DNA of 64,000 nucleotides from Pseudomonas fragi (GCF_900105835.1 NZ_LT629783.1:4424501-4488500); one strand, 5' to 3'. Numbered from the stretch's first letter, positions 19,837 to 31,291 are shown. Notes: generated from the sequence alone by a model not told the origin. Numbers and translations are program-made.

Positions 19837-21038
19837 TGCGTGACGTCTATATCTGCGACGCGATTCGTACCCCCATCGGCCGTTTTGGCGGTGGCCTGGC
19901 CGCCGTTCGTGCTGACGATCTGGCTGCCGCGCCAATCAAGGCGCTGATCGAACGCAACCCGGGAGTGAACTGGAACGAAGTCGACGAAGTGTTTTTCGGT
20001 TGCGCCAACCAGGCCGGTGAAGACAACCGCAACGTGGCACGCATGGCCGCGCTGCTGGCGGGGCTGCCGGACACCATTCCCGGCGTGACCCTAAACCGCC
20101 TGTGTGCCTCGGGCATGGACGCCATCGGCACGGCGTTCCGCGCCATTGCCAGCGGCGAGATGGAACTGGCGATTGCCGGTGGCGTCGAGTCCATGTCCCG
20201 TGCGCCGTTTGTGATGGGCAAGGCCGATGCGGCGTTCTCGCGCAATATGAAGCTGGAAGACACCACCATTGGCTGGCGCTTTATCAACCCGCTGATGAAA
20301 GCCCAATACGGTGTCGACCCGATGCCGCAAACGGCAGACAACGTGGCGGACGATTACAAAATTTCCCGCGCCGATCAGGACGCTTTCGCCTTGCGCAGCC
20401 AGCAACGGACTGCTGCTGCCCAGGCCGCAGGCTACTTTGCCGAAGAAATCGTGCCGGTGCGTATCGCCCATAAGAAAGGCGAGACCGTGGTTGAACAGGA
20501 TGAACACCCGCGTGCCGACACCAGCCTGGAAACCCTGGGCAAGCTCAAGCCGGTCAACGGCCCGGACAAAACCGTCACTGCTGGCAATGCGTCAGGGGTG
20601 AATGACGGCGCCGCAGCGATGATCCTGGCCTCGGCCGAGGCGGTCAAACGTCATGGCCTGACTGCCCGCGGCCGTGTACTGGGCATGGCCAGCGCCGGTG
20701 TGGCACCGCGAGTGATGGGTATCGGCCCTGTGCCGGCGGTGCGCAAACTGGTGGAGCGCCTGGGTTTGGCCGTGAGCGATTTTGACGTGATCGAACTCAA
20801 CGAAGCCTTCGCCAGCCAGGGTCTGGCGGTTATGCGCGAGCTGGGGCTGGCAGATGACGCGCCGCAGGTGAACCCCAATGGCGGGGCCATTGCCCTGGGC
20901 CATCCACTGGGCATGAGCGGCGCACGTATCGTCATGACGGCTTTGCATCAGCTGGAAAAAACCGGCGGCAAGAAAGGTCTGGCAACCATGTGCGTAGGCG
21001 TTGGGCAAGGTCTGGCATTGGCTATCGAACGGGTCTGA
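19833..21038 (+). CDS. pcaF: 3-oxoadipyl-CoA thiolase
   Basis: Splits beta-ketoadipyl-CoA with CoA into acetyl-CoA and succinyl-CoA, the last pathway step. Two adjacent ATGs (19833, 19836) are possible; the second gives the usual 400-residue protein starting [13 protein letters not shown]. Thiolase active-site features are intact: nucleophilic Cys in [11 protein letters not shown] (about residue 91), His in [16 protein letters not shown], and Cys in [11 protein letters not shown]. The placement of pcaIJ directly before pcaF gives a compact final-steps module. Confidence 0.96.
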   Translation: MMRDVYICDAIRTPIGRFGGGLAAVRADDLAAAPIKALIERNPGVNWNEVDEVFFGCANQAGEDNRNVARMAALLAGLPDTIPGVTLNRLCASGMDAIGTAFRAIASGEMELAIAGGVESMSRAPFVMGKADAAFSRNMKLEDTTIGWRFINPLMKAQYGVDPMPQTADNVADDYKISRADQDAFALRSQQRTAAAQAAGYFAEEIVPVRIAHKKGETVVEQDEHPRADTSLETLGKLKPVNGPDKTVTAGNASGVNDGAAAMILASAEAVKRHGLTARGRVLGMASAGVAPRVMGIGPVPAVRKLVERLGLAVSDFDVIELNEAFASQGLAVMRELGLADDAPQVNPNGGAIALGHPLGMSGARIVMTALHQLEKTGGKKGLATMCVGVGQGLALAIERV

Positions 21039-21155
21039 TAGAGCTACAGTTAAAGCTGAACGACTGCTGCCTCAGTCGTTCGGCTTATTGCGGTTGCGGC
21101 GTTACATGTTGCAAGGTGTGTCTGATTGCAACTAAAACCTGATGAGTAAATAAAG

Positions 21156-22448
21156 ATGACAACAGCAACTCACTACACGGGAGAGGAACGCAAAAAAAGG
21201 ATTTTTGCGATTGTCGGTGCGTCCTCCGGCAACCTGGTCGAATGGTTCGACTTCTACGTTTACGCCTTCTGTGCAATCTACTTTGCACCGGCGTTTTTCC
21301 CTTCCGATGACCCGACCGTGCAGTTGCTGAACACTGCCGGGGTCTTTGCTGCCGGCTTTTTGATGCGCCCCATCGGTGGCTGGCTGTTTGGCCGGGTAGC
21401 CGACAAGCACGGGCGAAAGAATTCCATGATGATCTCGGTGCTGATGATGTGCGCCGGCTCACTGGTGATTGCCTTTTTGCCGACCTACGCCTCGATTGGC
21501 GCCTGGGCTCCCGCCTTGCTATTGATGGCGCGCCTGTTTCAGGGCCTGTCAGTGGGTGGCGAATACGGCACCACAGCGACCTATATGAGTGAAGTGGCAC
21601 TCAAGGGCCAGCGCGGCTTCTTTGCCTCCTTCCAGTATGTGACGCTGATCGGCGGGCAACTGCTGGCGGTGCTGGTGGTGGTGATCCTTCAACAGTTCCT
21701 GTCAGAAGATGAACTGCGGGCCTGGGGCTGGCGCATCCCCTTTGTGATCGGTGCCATTGCGGCGCTGATTTCGTTGTTGCTGCGTCGCACCCTGAAAGAA
21801 ACCACCAGCGCCGAAACCCGTCAGGACAAGGACGCCGGCAGTGTGAGGGCGTTGTTTCGTGACCATAAAGCGGCGTTTATTACCGTGCTGGGTTACACCG
21901 CAGGCGGCTCGCTGATTTTCTACACCTTTACCACCTATATGCAGAAATACCTGGTGAACACCGCCGGTATGCACGCCAAGACGGCCAGTTACATCATGAC
22001 CGGCGCGCTGTTCCTTTATATGTGCATGCAGCCGTTGTTCGGCATGCTGGCGGACAAGATCGGCCGGCGTAACAACATGCTCTGGTTTGGCGCGCTGGGT
22101 ACGCTGTGTACGGTGCCGATCCTGCTGACCCTGAAAACCATCAGCAGTCCGTTCCTGGCCTTTGTCCTGATTACCCTGGCGCTGGCGATTGTCAGCTTCT
22201 ACACCTCGATCAGCGGCCTGGTCAAAGCCGAGATGTTCCCGCCCCAGGTGCGGGCGCTGGGTGTGGGCCTGGCCTATGCCGTGGCCAACGCGATCTTTGG
22301 TGGCTCGGCGGAATACGTGGCACTGGGGCTTAAATCGATGGGCATGGAAAACAGCTTCTACTGGTATGTGACGGTGATGATGGCCATCGCGTTCCTGTTC
22401 AGCTTCCGTCTGCCCAAGCAGCCCAAGTACCTGCACCACGATTTGTGA
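21156..22448 (+). CDS. pcaT: MFS transporter PcaT, beta-ketoadipate/dicarboxylate uptake
   Basis: A 430-residue member of the metabolite:H+ symporter (KgtP/ShiA/ProP-like) family with 12 predicted helices; PcaT in P. putida takes up beta-ketoadipate. The family N-terminus [18 protein letters not shown] and the loop motifs [17 protein letters not shown] and [19 protein letters not shown] are clear. It sits between pcaF and pcaB; 117 bases separate it from pcaF, including a weak hairpin (21053-21084) without a T run, so partial read-through is likely. Confidence 0.93.
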   Translation: MTTATHYTGEERKKRIFAIVGASSGNLVEWFDFYVYAFCAIYFAPAFFPSDDPTVQLLNTAGVFAAGFLMRPIGGWLFGRVADKHGRKNSMMISVLMMCAGSLVIAFLPTYASIGAWAPALLLMARLFQGLSVGGEYGTTATYMSEVALKGQRGFFASFQYVTLIGGQLLAVLVVVILQQFLSEDELRAWGWRIPFVIGAIAALISLLLRRTLKETTSAETRQDKDAGSVRALFRDHKAAFITVLGYTAGGSLIFYTFTTYMQKYLVNTAGMHAKTASYIMTGALFLYMCMQPLFGMLADKIGRRNNMLWFGALGTLCTVPILLTLKTISSPFLAFVLITLALAIVSFYTSISGLVKAEMFPPQVRALGVGLAYAVANAIFGGSAEYVALGLKSMGMENSFYWYVTVMMAIAFLFSFRLPKQPKYLHHDL

Positions 22449-22492
22449 TGTTGCCGCGCGCGCCAGTGGCGCGTGCCTTCCAAGGAAGTTTT

Positions 22493-23845
22493 ATGAGTGA
22501 TCTGCTGTTCGATGCGTACTTTACGGCCGAGGCCATGGGGCAAGTGTTTTGCGATCATGGCCGGGTACAGGCCATGCTCGACGTCGAAGCGGCACTGGCC
22601 CGGGCGCAAGCCCGGGTCGGGGTGATTCCTCACTCTGCGCTTGCCCCGATTGCAGCGGCGTGTCGCGCAGAACTCTACGATTTCGAAGCGCTGGGCATGG
22701 CGATCGCCAGTGCCGGCAACTCTGCGATCCCGTTGGTCAAGGCGCTGGGCAAGCAGATTGCCAGCAGCGCCCCCGAAGCTGAGCGCTATGTGCATTTGGG
22801 TGCCACCAGCCAGGATGTGATGGACAGCGGTCTGGTCCTGCAATTGCGCGCCGCCCTGGGGTTGATCGAGCGTGACATGACGCAGCTGGCGGATGTGCTC
22901 GCCGCGCAGGCCCAGCGCTATGCCACGACGCCTTTGGCCGGGCGCACCTGGCTGCAGCAGGCTACTCCGGTGACCTTGGGCATGAAAATCGCCAGCTGGC
23001 TGGGGGCCGTGACCCGTAGCCGCCAGCGTCTGCACGAGCTCAAACCGCGTTTACTGTGCCTGCAGTTTGGCGGTGCTTCCGGCACCCTGGCCGCCCTTGG
23101 CGATCAGGCCATGCCGGTGGCACAGGCACTGGCTGATGAACTGGGCCTGGGCCTGCCTGAGCAGCCCTGGCATACCCAGCGTGATCGTCTGGTGGAATTT
23201 GCCGCAGTTCTGGGCTTGATCGCCGGTGGCCTGGGCAAGATTGGCCGGGATATCAGCCTGCTGATGCAGACCGAGGCGGCGGAAGTATTCGAGCCGTCGG
23301 CGCCGGGCAAGGGCGGCTCCTCGACCATGCCGCACAAGCGCAATCCGGTGGGTTCGGCGGTATTGATCAGCGCCGCGACGCGAGTACCGGGGTTGCTGAG
23401 CATTCTGTTCAGTGCCATGCCCCAGGAACACGAACGCAGCCTGGGCTTGTGGCATGCCGAATGGGAAACCCTGCCCGAGATTTGCTGTGTGGTGTCCGGT
23501 GCGCTGGTTCAGGCATTGAATATCGCCCGTGGCCTGGAAGTGGACGCCGCACGCATGGCGCGCAACCTCGACCTGACCCACGGCCTGGTGCTGGCTGAAG
23601 CGGTGAGCATTGTGCTGGCGCAGCGGGTAGGGCGCGAGACTGCGCACCATTTGCTGGAGCAGTGCTGTAAACGCGCGGTAGCCGAACAGCGCCATTTGCG
23701 TGCCGTGCTGGGCGATGAGCCGCAGATCACCGCGCACTTGAGTGCGCACGAGCTGGATCGTCTGCTTGATCCGGCCCATTACCTTGGTCAGGCGACGACG
23801 TGGGTGGAGCGCGCGCGGGCCGAACATTTTGCGTTGGTCCTCTAA
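22493..23845 (+). CDS. pcaB: 3-carboxy-cis,cis-muconate cycloisomerase
   Basis: Converts beta-carboxymuconate to gamma-carboxymuconolactone. I place the start at 22493 (MSDLLFDAYFTAE) after AAGGA, giving 450 residues; the open frame 16 codons upstream lacks a ribosome site. It belongs to the fumarase/aspartase superfamily, with the signature GKGGSSTMPHKRNPVGSAV around residue 270 and the HLGATSQDVMDSG block around residue 95. Next in order after pcaT and 11 bases before pcaD. Confidence 0.95.
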   Translation: MSDLLFDAYFTAEAMGQVFCDHGRVQAMLDVEAALARAQARVGVIPHSALAPIAAACRAELYDFEALGMAIASAGNSAIPLVKALGKQIASSAPEAERYVHLGATSQDVMDSGLVLQLRAALGLIERDMTQLADVLAAQAQRYATTPLAGRTWLQQATPVTLGMKIASWLGAVTRSRQRLHELKPRLLCLQFGGASGTLAALGDQAMPVAQALADELGLGLPEQPWHTQRDRLVEFAAVLGLIAGGLGKIGRDISLLMQTEAAEVFEPSAPGKGGSSTMPHKRNPVGSAVLISAATRVPGLLSILFSAMPQEHERSLGLWHAEWETLPEICCVVSGALVQALNIARGLEVDAARMARNLDLTHGLVLAEAVSIVLAQRVGRETAHHLLEQCCKRAVAEQRHLRAVLGDEPQITAHLSAHELDRLLDPAHYLGQATTWVERARAEHFALVL

Positions 23846-23856
23846 AGGAGAAGCTC

Positions 23857-24648
23857 GTGGGACGTGTACAACTTGCTGAAGGTGAACTCAACTACCGCCT
23901 GGATGGCCCGCAAGGCGCGCCGGTACTGGTGTTGTCCAACTCGCTGGGCACCGATCTGGGGATGTGGGACACCCAGGTGGCGGCGTTCGCCGAGCATTTT
24001 CAGGTGCTGCGTTATGACACCCGCGGGCATGGCCAGTCGCTGGTCACCGAGGGGCCGTACAGCATTGAGCAACTGGGTGGCGACGTACTGGCGCTGCTCG
24101 ATGCACTGCATATAGAACGGGCGCATTTTTGCGGGCTATCGATGGGTGGGCTGATTGGCCAGTGGCTGGGTATCCATGCCGGTTCGCGGCTGCACAAGCT
24201 GGTGGTGTGCAACACCGCCGCCAAAATTGGCGAGCCTGCGATATGGAACCCGCGCATCGAGATGGTCCTGCGTGACGGTGCTGCGGCGATGGCCGGGTTG
24301 CGCGACGCCTCCATTGCCCGCTGGTTTACCCCTGATTTTGCCCAGGCCAATCCTGACCAGGCCAAGCGGATTACCGACATGCTTGCCGCGACTTCGCCGC
24401 AAGGGTACGCCGCCAACTGTGCTGCCGTGCGTGATGCGGATTTTCGCGACCAGTTGGGTTCCATAGAGGTGCCCACGCTGGTGATTGCGGGTACTGAAGA
24501 TGCCGTCACGCCGCCTGCGGGCAGCCACTTTATCCAGGAACATGTGCGTGGCGCGCAGTACGCCGAGTTTTACGCCGCGCACCTGTCCAACGTGCAGGCA
24601 GGCGATGCCTTCAGCCAGCGCGTAGTGCAATTCCTGTTAACGGCCTGA
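23857..24648 (+). CDS. pcaD: 3-oxoadipate enol-lactonase
   Basis: Hydrolyses beta-ketoadipate enol-lactone to beta-ketoadipate. It probably starts at a GTG (23857) seven bases after AAAGGAG, giving 263 residues. Alpha/beta-hydrolase features: nucleophile elbow in HFCGLSMGGLIGQWLG, oxyanion region VLSNSLGTDLGMWD, acid TLVIAGTEDAVTPP, and the His in YAAHLSNVQ. This protein is not fused to the decarboxylase: pcaC is a separate gene 9 bases downstream. Confidence 0.95.
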   Translation: MGRVQLAEGELNYRLDGPQGAPVLVLSNSLGTDLGMWDTQVAAFAEHFQVLRYDTRGHGQSLVTEGPYSIEQLGGDVLALLDALHIERAHFCGLSMGGLIGQWLGIHAGSRLHKLVVCNTAAKIGEPAIWNPRIEMVLRDGAAAMAGLRDASIARWFTPDFAQANPDQAKRITDMLAATSPQGYAANCAAVRDADFRDQLGSIEVPTLVIAGTEDAVTPPAGSHFIQEHVRGAQYAEFYAAHLSNVQAGDAFSQRVVQFLLTA

Positions 24649-24657
24649 GGATTTTTT

Positions 24658-25050
24658 GTGGACGAGAAACAACGATACGACGAAGGCATGCAGGTACGCC
24701 GTGCGGTACTGGGTGATGCCCATGTCGACCGCAGCCTCAATGCCCTGACCGAGTTCAACAGTGAGTTCCAGGAAATGATCACCCGCCACGCCTGGGGTGA
24801 TATCTGGACCCGCCCGGGTTTGCCGCGCCATACCCGCAGCCTGATTACCATCGCGATGCTGATTGGCATGAACCGCAATGAAGAACTCAAACTGCACCTG
24901 CGCGCTGCGGCCAACAATGGCGTGAGCCGGGCCGAGATCAAGGAAGTGATCATGCAAAGTGCCATTTACTGTGGTATCCCGGCGGCCAATGCGACTTTTC
25001 ACCTGGCTGAATCGGTGTGGGATGAGTTGGGGGTTGAATCGCGGGAGTGA
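24658..25050 (+). CDS. pcaC: 4-carboxymuconolactone decarboxylase
   Basis: Decarboxylates gamma-carboxymuconolactone to the enol-lactone used by PcaD. It is 130 residues and begins with GTG, as does pcaD. The family core shows LNALTEFNSEFQEMITRHAW, then a conserved segment with WTRPGLPRHTRSLITIAML, and the AHP-type HLRAAANNGVSRAEIKEVI helix region. It is the last gene of the pca cluster, followed by a dispersed repeat and a terminator. Confidence 0.95.
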   Translation: MDEKQRYDEGMQVRRAVLGDAHVDRSLNALTEFNSEFQEMITRHAWGDIWTRPGLPRHTRSLITIAMLIGMNRNEELKLHLRAAANNGVSRAEIKEVIMQSAIYCGIPAANATFHLAESVWDELGVESRE

Positions 25051-25051
25051 G

Positions 25052-25195
25052 GGGCCTCACCCCAGCCGTTTCCCGGAGGGAGAGGGAGCTGACCGAGTCG
25101 ATTCCGGATTCACCTTGATGCCTGCAGACCGCAGAAATTATCAAACATCCCCCAATCAGTCTCCTCTCCCTCTGGGAGAGGGCTAGGGTGAGGGG
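25052..25195. repeat. Imperfect inverted repeat of the CTCACCC/GGGAGAGGG type
   Basis: A left part (GGGCCTCACCCCAGCC then GGGAGAGGGAG) is mirrored by a right part (CTCCTCTCCCTCTGGGAGAG then GGCTAGGGTGAGGGGC). It lies between the convergent pcaC and ttgC genes. It is a different class from the REP copies elsewhere in the window. Confidence 0.75.
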
Positions 25196-25217
25196 CTTTT
25201 AATGCTCTGCCACACAC

Positions 25218-25248
25218 AACAAACCCGCCAAAAGGCGGGTTTGTTGTT
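25218..25248. terminator. Terminator between pcaC and ttgC
   Basis: A 12-bp stem AACAAACCCGCC/GGCGGGTTTGTT with an AAAA loop, placed just after the ttgC stop and usable in both directions. Confidence 0.85.
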
Positions 25249-25261
25249 TAACCGATACGCA

Positions 25262-26713
25262 TCAGGCCTTCGGCGGCTGATCCGAAACCGGGCGGTTTTG
25301 CCCGGTCTGCTCATACCAGCCACCACCCAACGCCTTGTACAGCGTGACTTCACTGGTCAACTGCGAGAGACGGTCGGTGATCAACGATTGCTGCGCGCTG
25401 AACAACGAGCGCTGGGCATCGAGGAAGGTCAGGTTGCTGTCGATGCCAATCCGATAGCGACGCTCGGCCAACCGGTAGTAATCCTGGTTGGCGTTGACGA
25501 AGTCGGTCTGGGCCTGCAACTGCTGGTTGTAGGTTTGACGTGCTGCCAGGCCGTCAGAAACTTCCTGGAAGGCGGTCTGGATCGTTTTCTCATACTGAGA
25601 AACGGTGATTTCTTTCTGGATCTTCGCGTAGTCCAGGCTGGCGCGCAAAGCCCCTGCGTTGAAAATCGGCAGGTTGATTTGCGGCGAGAACAGCCAGGTG
25701 CCCGAGCCACCCTTGAACAGACCCGACAGGTCGGGGCTCAAGGTCCCGGCATTGGCCGTGAGGCTGATGCTCGGGAAGAACGCTGCCCGCGCCGCGCCGA
25801 TGTTGGCGTTGGCGGCCAGCAACTTGTGCTCGGCTTCGAGAATGTCCGGGCGACGTTGCAGCAAGTCCGATGGCAAGCCTGCCGGTACTTCGCTCAACAG
25901 GTCGGCTGCCAGCGGTTGGGCCGCCGGCAGGTTGTCCGGGATGGTGCTGCCCAGCAACAGCGCGAGGCTGTTCTGGTCTTGCGCCACCTGACGGGTGTAG
26001 CGGGCCAGCTGGACCTTGGCGTTTTCCACCGAGGTACGCGACTGGCTGACTTCCAGGGCCGAAGCCACACCGACTTCATTGCTGCGCAGGGTGAGCTTGT
26101 AGCTCTCGTCAAACGCCTTGAGGGTGTCTTCGGTGAGCTTGAGCAGTTCCTTGTCAGCCTGCCAGGTCAGGTAGGCATTGGCGACACTGGCCACCAGACT
26201 GATCTGGGTGCTGCGTCGGGCTTCTTCGGTTGCAAAGTAGTTCTGCAACGCCTGATCGCTCAGGCTGCGAACCCGGCCAAACAGGTCCAGTTCATACGCG
26301 CTGACCCCAAGGGTCGCCGAATAAGAGCTGGTGATGCTCGACTCGCCGGTTTGCGACATGTTGGCTGGCGTACGTTGACGGCTACCGCTGCCAGAGGCCG
26401 AAACCGCCGGGAACAGATCAGCGCGCTGGATACGGTACTGCGCGGCATAGGCGTCAATGTTCAGCGCCGCGACCCGCAGGTCGCGGTTGTTGACCAGCGC
26501 GGTCTGGATCAGCTGTTGCAGTGCCGGATCATGGAAAAACTGGCGCCAGCCCTGTTCCGCGGCGGCCTTGCTGGCCGCCTCGGTTGGCGAGTAGGCCGGG
26601 CCTTGCGGGTACTGCGCCGCTACCGGCGCTTCAGGGCGCTGGTAGTCGGGGATCAGCGAGCAGCCGCCGAGCGTAAACGCCGCAACAGCTACTGCGAGAA
26701 GCGACTTGCTCAT
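25262..26713 (-). CDS. ttgC: Outer-membrane efflux channel lipoprotein, TtgC/OprM type
   Basis: The trimeric outer-membrane exit duct of an RND pump. The 483-residue precursor has a lipoprotein signal with lipobox LGGC (Cys18), followed by [12 protein letters not shown]. Two OEP repeats (about residues 60-260 and 275-460) supply the coiled-coil barrel helices; the family sequences [20 protein letters not shown] and [19 protein letters not shown] are present. It overlaps the ttgB stop by four bases. Closest family members are TtgC of P. putida and OprM of P. aeruginosa. Confidence 0.93.
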   Translation of the reverse strand: MSKSLLAVAVAAFTLGGCSLIPDYQRPEAPVAAQYPQGPAYSPTEAASKAAAEQGWRQFFHDPALQQLIQTALVNNRDLRVAALNIDAYAAQYRIQRADLFPAVSASGSGSRQRTPANMSQTGESSITSSYSATLGVSAYELDLFGRVRSLSDQALQNYFATEEARRSTQISLVASVANAYLTWQADKELLKLTEDTLKAFDESYKLTLRSNEVGVASALEVSQSRTSVENAKVQLARYTRQVAQDQNSLALLLGSTIPDNLPAAQPLAADLLSEVPAGLPSDLLQRRPDILEAEHKLLAANANIGAARAAFFPSISLTANAGTLSPDLSGLFKGGSGTWLFSPQINLPIFNAGALRASLDYAKIQKEITVSQYEKTIQTAFQEVSDGLAARQTYNQQLQAQTDFVNANQDYYRLAERRYRIGIDSNLTFLDAQRSLFSAQQSLITDRLSQLTSEVTLYKALGGGWYEQTGQNRPVSDQPPKA

Positions 26714-29700
26714 TGGCCAGCCTCTTGGTTTGGAGTTTTAGTCAGATCCACTTTCTTTTCCGTGTCTTTATTCTTGCCGCCGCCAATGGACGATACGGCC
26801 ACAAAGAACAGCGGTACCCAGAACACGGCCAGTACGGTGGCGGTGATCATGCCACCGATAACACCGGTACCAATAGCGTGCTGGCTGCCCGAGCCTGCGC
26901 CCGTGGAGATAGCCAGTGGAACCACACCCAGTACGAACGCCAGGGAGGTCATGATGATCGGACGCAGACGCATGCGGCACGCCTCGATCGCAGCATCCAC
27001 CAGGCTTCGTCCCTGTTCATGCAGTTCCTTGGCAAATTCGACGATCAGAATGGCGTTTTTCGAGGCCAGACCGATGGTCGTAAGCAAGCCCACCTGGAAG
27101 TACACGTCGTTGGACAACCCGCGCAGGCTGGTGGCCATAAGCGCACCGATGATCCCCAGTGGTACGACCAGCATTACCGCAATCGGGATCGACCAGCTTT
27201 CGTACAGTGCTGCAAGGCACAGGAACACCATCAGCAAGGAAATAGCGTACAGGGCAGGCGCTTGCGAACCTGACAGACGTTCCTCGTAAGACAACCCCGT
27301 CCAGGAAATACCGACACCTGCTGGCAGCTTCTTGGCCAGGGCTTCGACTTCAGCCATGGCTTGACCGCTGGTATAGCCCGGTGCCGGAGCGCCGAGAATT
27401 TCCATCGCTTCTACGCCGTTGTAACGCGACAGCTTGGGTGGGCCGTAGATCCACTCGCCCTTGGCGAAGGCCGAGAACGGCACCATGGTTCCCTGATCGT
27501 TGCGCACATACCACTTCTTCAGGTCTTCGGGGTTCATCCGCGAGTCAGCTTCGCCTTGCAGGAAAACCTTTTTGACCCGGCCGTGGTCGATGAAGTCGTT
27601 GACATAACTGGCACCCAGACCAATGGACAGGGTGTTGTTGATGTCCGAAATGCTCAGGCCCAGGGCGCGAGCAGCCTCATCGTCGATCAGCAGCTTGTAT
27701 TGCGGTTCATCGTTCAGACCGTTCGGACGTACGCCCGCCAGGATCTTGCTCTGAGCCGCCATCCCCAGGAACTGATTGCGCGCAGCCATCAGTTTCTCGT
27801 GGCCAATGCCGGAACGGTCTTGCAGGTATACGTCGAAACCAGTGGCGTTACCCAGTTCCATTACAGCAGGCGGGGCAAAGGCGAACACCATTGCATCGCG
27901 GTAGCTGGAGAACACCTTCTGCGCCCGTGCAGCCAGTGCAAATACACTGTTGTCCGAATCGCGCTCGCCCCACGGCTTGAGCATGATGAACGCCAGGCCA
28001 GAGCTCTGGCCACGGCCGGCAAAGTTGAAGCCGTTCACGGTAAACACCGAAGACACAGCGCCCGACTCATCGGCCAGCAGGTATTCACGCATCCGGTCGA
28101 TCACTTGCTGTGTGCGTTCTGCAGTGGTGCCCGCAGGTGTTTGAACCTGTGCAAACAGTACGCCCTGGTCTTCTTCCGGGAGGAAGGAGGTAGGGATACG
28201 GGTGAACAGGAACACCATGCCAACCACAATCAGCACATAAGCCAGCAGGTACGGAGCCTTGTGACGCAGAATGCTGCCGACACCTTTTTCATAGCGCTTT
28301 ACGCCATTGTCGAAGGTGCGGTTGAACCAGCCGAAGAAACCGCGCTTGTTCTCGCCGTGATCACCCTTCTGGATCGGCTTGAGCATGGTGGCGCACAGGG
28401 CCGGGGTGAAGATCAGGGCAACCAGTACCGACAGGCCCATCGCCGAAACGATAGTGATCGAGAACTGGCGATAGATCACACCCGTGGAGCCGCTGAAGAA
28501 GGCCATCGGCAGCAATACCGCCGACAGTACCAGGGCAATACCCACCAGGGCACCCTGGATCTGCTCCATGGATTTCTTGGTGGCTTCCTTGGGCGGCAGT
28601 CCCTCTTCGGACATGACCCGCTCAACGTTTTCAACCACCACGATCGCATCGTCCACCAGCAAGCCGATGGCCAGTACCATACCGAACATGGTCAGGGTGT
28701 TGATGCTGAAGCCTGCAGCGGCCAGGATCCCGAAGGTACCCAGCAGTACGACCGGTACTGTCATCGTGGTGATGATGGTGGCGCGGAAGTTTTGCAGGAA
28801 CAGGAACATCACCAGGAACACCAGGACAACAGCTTCGACCAGGGTGTGCACCACACCTTCGATCGAGGCCGAAACCACAGGCGTGGTGTCGTACGGGTAA
28901 ACGACTTTCATGCCTTCCGGGAAGAAGGGCTCCAGGCCGTTGATGGTTTCACGCAATGCCTTTGCCGTGTCCAGGGCGTTCGAGCCCGGGGCCAGCTTGA
29001 TCGCGATACCCGATGCCGGTTTACCGTTGAATTGCGCGCTGACGCTGTAGTTTTCACCACCCAGGGCAACATCTGCGACATCGCTCAGGCGTACCTGGGA
29101 GCCGTCGGTGTTGACCTTGAGCAGGATCTTCTTGAACTCTTCAGCCGTTTGCAGACGGGTTTTGCCGATGATCGTCGCGTTCAGCTCCTGACCCTTGACG
29201 GCAGGCAGGCCGCCCAGCTGCCCGGAGGACACCTGCACGTTCTGTGCGCTGATGGCCGACTTAACGTCCACCGGCGTCAGGTTGTACTTGTTCAGCTTGA
29301 CCGGGTCGAGCCAGATACGCATGGCGTACTGGGCGCCGAACACCTGGAAGTCGCCCACACCTTCGGTACGGGAGATCGGGTCCTGCATGTTGGAAACGAT
29401 GTAGTTGGACAGGTCGTCCTTGTTCATGCTGCCGTTTTCAGACACCACACCAATAACCATCAGGAAGTTTTTCACTGCCTTGGTTACACGGATACCTTGC
29501 TGCTGTACCTCTTGCGGTAGCAGGGGGGTCGCCAGGTTGAGCTTGTTCTGTACCTGGACCTGTGCGGTGTCAGGGTCAGTGCCTTGCTCGAATGTGGCGG
29601 TGATGCTCATGCTGCCGTCGGAGTTACTTTCCGATGACACATAACGCAGGTGGTCGATACCGTTGAGCTGCTGCTCGATCACCTGGACCACGGTGTCCTG

Positions 29701-29871
29701 CACGGTTTGCGCCGAAGCGCCCGGGTAGGTCACGGAGATCGAGATGGCCGGCGGTGCGATGCTCGGGTACTGGTTGATCGGCAATTTGAGGATCGATAGA
29801 GCCCCGACCAGCATGATCACCAGGGCTATAACCCAGGCGAAAATCGGACGGTCGATAAAAAATTTCGACAT
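26710..29871 (-). CDS. ttgB: RND multidrug/solvent efflux transporter, TtgB/MexB type
   Basis: The proton-driven inner-membrane pump component, 1053 residues, full HAE1-family length. It starts [20 protein letters not shown] and has the expected 12 helices with two large periplasmic loops. The proton relay pair Asp-Asp is in [17 protein letters not shown] of helix 4, and the repeat-internal [17 protein letters not shown] segment in helix 10 holds the partner Lys. Substrates of this family include chloramphenicol, beta-lactams, flavonoids and aromatic solvents; specificity here is inferred. Confidence 0.95.
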   Translation of the reverse strand: MSKFFIDRPIFAWVIALVIMLVGALSILKLPINQYPSIAPPAISISVTYPGASAQTVQDTVVQVIEQQLNGIDHLRYVSSESNSDGSMSITATFEQGTDPDTAQVQVQNKLNLATPLLPQEVQQQGIRVTKAVKNFLMVIGVVSENGSMNKDDLSNYIVSNMQDPISRTEGVGDFQVFGAQYAMRIWLDPVKLNKYNLTPVDVKSAISAQNVQVSSGQLGGLPAVKGQELNATIIGKTRLQTAEEFKKILLKVNTDGSQVRLSDVADVALGGENYSVSAQFNGKPASGIAIKLAPGSNALDTAKALRETINGLEPFFPEGMKVVYPYDTTPVVSASIEGVVHTLVEAVVLVFLVMFLFLQNFRATIITTMTVPVVLLGTFGILAAAGFSINTLTMFGMVLAIGLLVDDAIVVVENVERVMSEEGLPPKEATKKSMEQIQGALVGIALVLSAVLLPMAFFSGSTGVIYRQFSITIVSAMGLSVLVALIFTPALCATMLKPIQKGDHGENKRGFFGWFNRTFDNGVKRYEKGVGSILRHKAPYLLAYVLIVVGMVFLFTRIPTSFLPEEDQGVLFAQVQTPAGTTAERTQQVIDRMREYLLADESGAVSSVFTVNGFNFAGRGQSSGLAFIMLKPWGERDSDNSVFALAARAQKVFSSYRDAMVFAFAPPAVMELGNATGFDVYLQDRSGIGHEKLMAARNQFLGMAAQSKILAGVRPNGLNDEPQYKLLIDDEAARALGLSISDINNTLSIGLGASYVNDFIDHGRVKKVFLQGEADSRMNPEDLKKWYVRNDQGTMVPFSAFAKGEWIYGPPKLSRYNGVEAMEILGAPAPGYTSGQAMAEVEALAKKLPAGVGISWTGLSYEERLSGSQAPALYAISLLMVFLCLAALYESWSIPIAVMLVVPLGIIGALMATSLRGLSNDVYFQVGLLTTIGLASKNAILIVEFAKELHEQGRSLVDAAIEACRMRLRPIIMTSLAFVLGVVPLAISTGAGSGSQHAIGTGVIGGMITATVLAVFWVPLFFVAVSSIGGGKNKDTEKKVDLTKTPNQEAGQ

Positions 29872-29874
29872 GGT

Positions 29875-31026
29875 TTACTCCCCTTTACTGCCTGCAGCTT
29901 TTTCTGTTGCCGGGGCAGATGCCGGGGTTTCGCCTTGTGGCTTGTCCATGATCTTGACTTCAATGCCAGGCTTGATGAATTGCAGGCCATCAGTAATCAG
30001 GCGGTCGCCAGGGTTCAGGCCTTTCTCAACCAGCCAGTTGCTGCCAACGGTGCGCGAGGCTTGCAGCACACGCAGTTCAACCTTGTTGTCCGGCCCGACG
30101 ATCATCGCGGTCGGTTGGCCCTTGAGGTTGTGGGTCACGCCGATTTGCGGTGCCAGGATCGCATTGCTGTCGATGCCCGCTTCCAGCTGTGCGTGGACAA
30201 ACATGCCCGGCAACAGGGTTTCATCCGGGTTCGGGAACACGGCACGCAGGGTTACGGAGCCGGTGGTCTCGTCAACCGAAACTTCGGCGAACTCAAGGCG
30301 ACCTTCCTGGCCGTACTCGCTGCCGTCAGGCAGGGTCAGCTTGACCTTGGCGGCGTTTTCACCGGCCTTCTTCAAGCGGCCACTGGCCAGATCGCGGCGC
30401 AGTTCGAGCATTTCTACCGAGGACTGGGTCACGTCAACGTAGATCGGGTCCAGTTGGGTGATCACGGCCAATGCGTTGGCCTGGCCACTGGTGACCAGTG
30501 CACCTTCGGTGTACAGCGAGCGACCGATACGACCGGTCAGCGGTGCCAGCACCTTGGTGTAGCGCAGGTTGACCTGGGCGGTGTTCAGCGCGGCTTCAGC
30601 TTCAAGGCGGGCGGCTTGAGCGTTGTCGTATTCCTGGCGGCTTACGGCTTGCTCTGCGACCAATTGCTTGTAGCGCTCAGCCAGGGATTTGGCCGATTGT
30701 AAGGTCGCGCGGGCGCTGAGTACGGCGCTTTCATAGATGGCCGGATCGATTTGATACAGCTGCTGGCCGATCTTGACGTCACTGCCTTCTTTAAAGAAGC
30801 GCTTGAGGATGATGCCGTTTACCTGCGGGCGCACTTCTGCCGAACGATAGGACGCGGTACGACCTGGCAGATCAGTGGTCAAGGTAAAGGGTTGGGTTTT
30901 CAGCGTGACAACGCCGACCTGAGGGATTTGCGGGGCAGGTGCTGCCTCTTCCTTTTTGCATCCGCTGAGCAGCGAAGCAAGGGCGATGGCAGCAACCAGA
31001 GCGGTAACAGCTGGCTTGAATTGCAT
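29875..31026 (-). CDS. ttgA: RND efflux periplasmic adaptor lipoprotein, TtgA/MexA type
   Basis: Membrane-fusion protein linking TtgB to TtgC. I choose the start at 31026 (MQFKPAVTALVAA), which gives a 383-residue lipoprotein with lipobox LLSGC (Cys23); the frame continues 11 codons upstream but this would spoil the signal peptide. Lipoyl, hairpin (LAERYKQLVAEQAVSRQEYD) and beta-barrel parts follow the family order. It is first in the ttgABC operon and is read from the promoter shared with ttgR. Confidence 0.94.
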   Translation of the reverse strand: MQFKPAVTALVAAIALASLLSGCKKEEAAPAPQIPQVGVVTLKTQPFTLTTDLPGRTASYRSAEVRPQVNGIILKRFFKEGSDVKIGQQLYQIDPAIYESAVLSARATLQSAKSLAERYKQLVAEQAVSRQEYDNAQAARLEAEAALNTAQVNLRYTKVLAPLTGRIGRSLYTEGALVTSGQANALAVITQLDPIYVDVTQSSVEMLELRRDLASGRLKKAGENAAKVKLTLPDGSEYGQEGRLEFAEVSVDETTGSVTLRAVFPNPDETLLPGMFVHAQLEAGIDSNAILAPQIGVTHNLKGQPTAMIVGPDNKVELRVLQASRTVGSNWLVEKGLNPGDRLITDGLQFIKPGIEVKIMDKPQGETPASAPATEKAAGSKGE

Positions 31027-31114
31027 GAAGATCCTCGGGTCAGGCACGCGAAAGCGCACAAGAATAGTGGAAAGGTATAGAAAGCTGTTCCGGGTGGATA
31101 AATAGCTTGCTAAG

Positions 31115-31148
31115 GAATATACTTACATTCATGGCTGTTTGTAAATAG
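31115..31148. promoter_or_regulatory. TtgR operator in the ttgA-ttgR intergenic region
   Basis: TTACA-N12-TGTAA (31123-31144) within a longer stretch that is almost the same as the TtgR operator I recall from P. putida (TTTACAAACA-N-CCATGAATGTAAG, read on the minus strand). It lies 90-120 bases upstream of ttgA and is expected to overlap the promoters of both divergent units. Confidence 0.8.
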
Positions 31149-31291
31149 CGGGAGCGACTCTCGCCAGTGACTTCAGCGCCATTTTTCAAGCGTGTAGCAG
31201 ACCGGGATAAGGCACAACAAACGCCACCCGATGTTGGTTCGGACGAGTGATTGAAACCGCCCGAATCCTCCTGATTGAGGTTTTTATTGCC

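Noticed and set aside
27361..29520. Long open frame (719 codons) on the plus strand inside ttgB
   Set aside because: It is the antisense shadow of a conserved RND pump gene. The translation has low complexity in His, Gln and Arg, no ribosome site and no family likeness.
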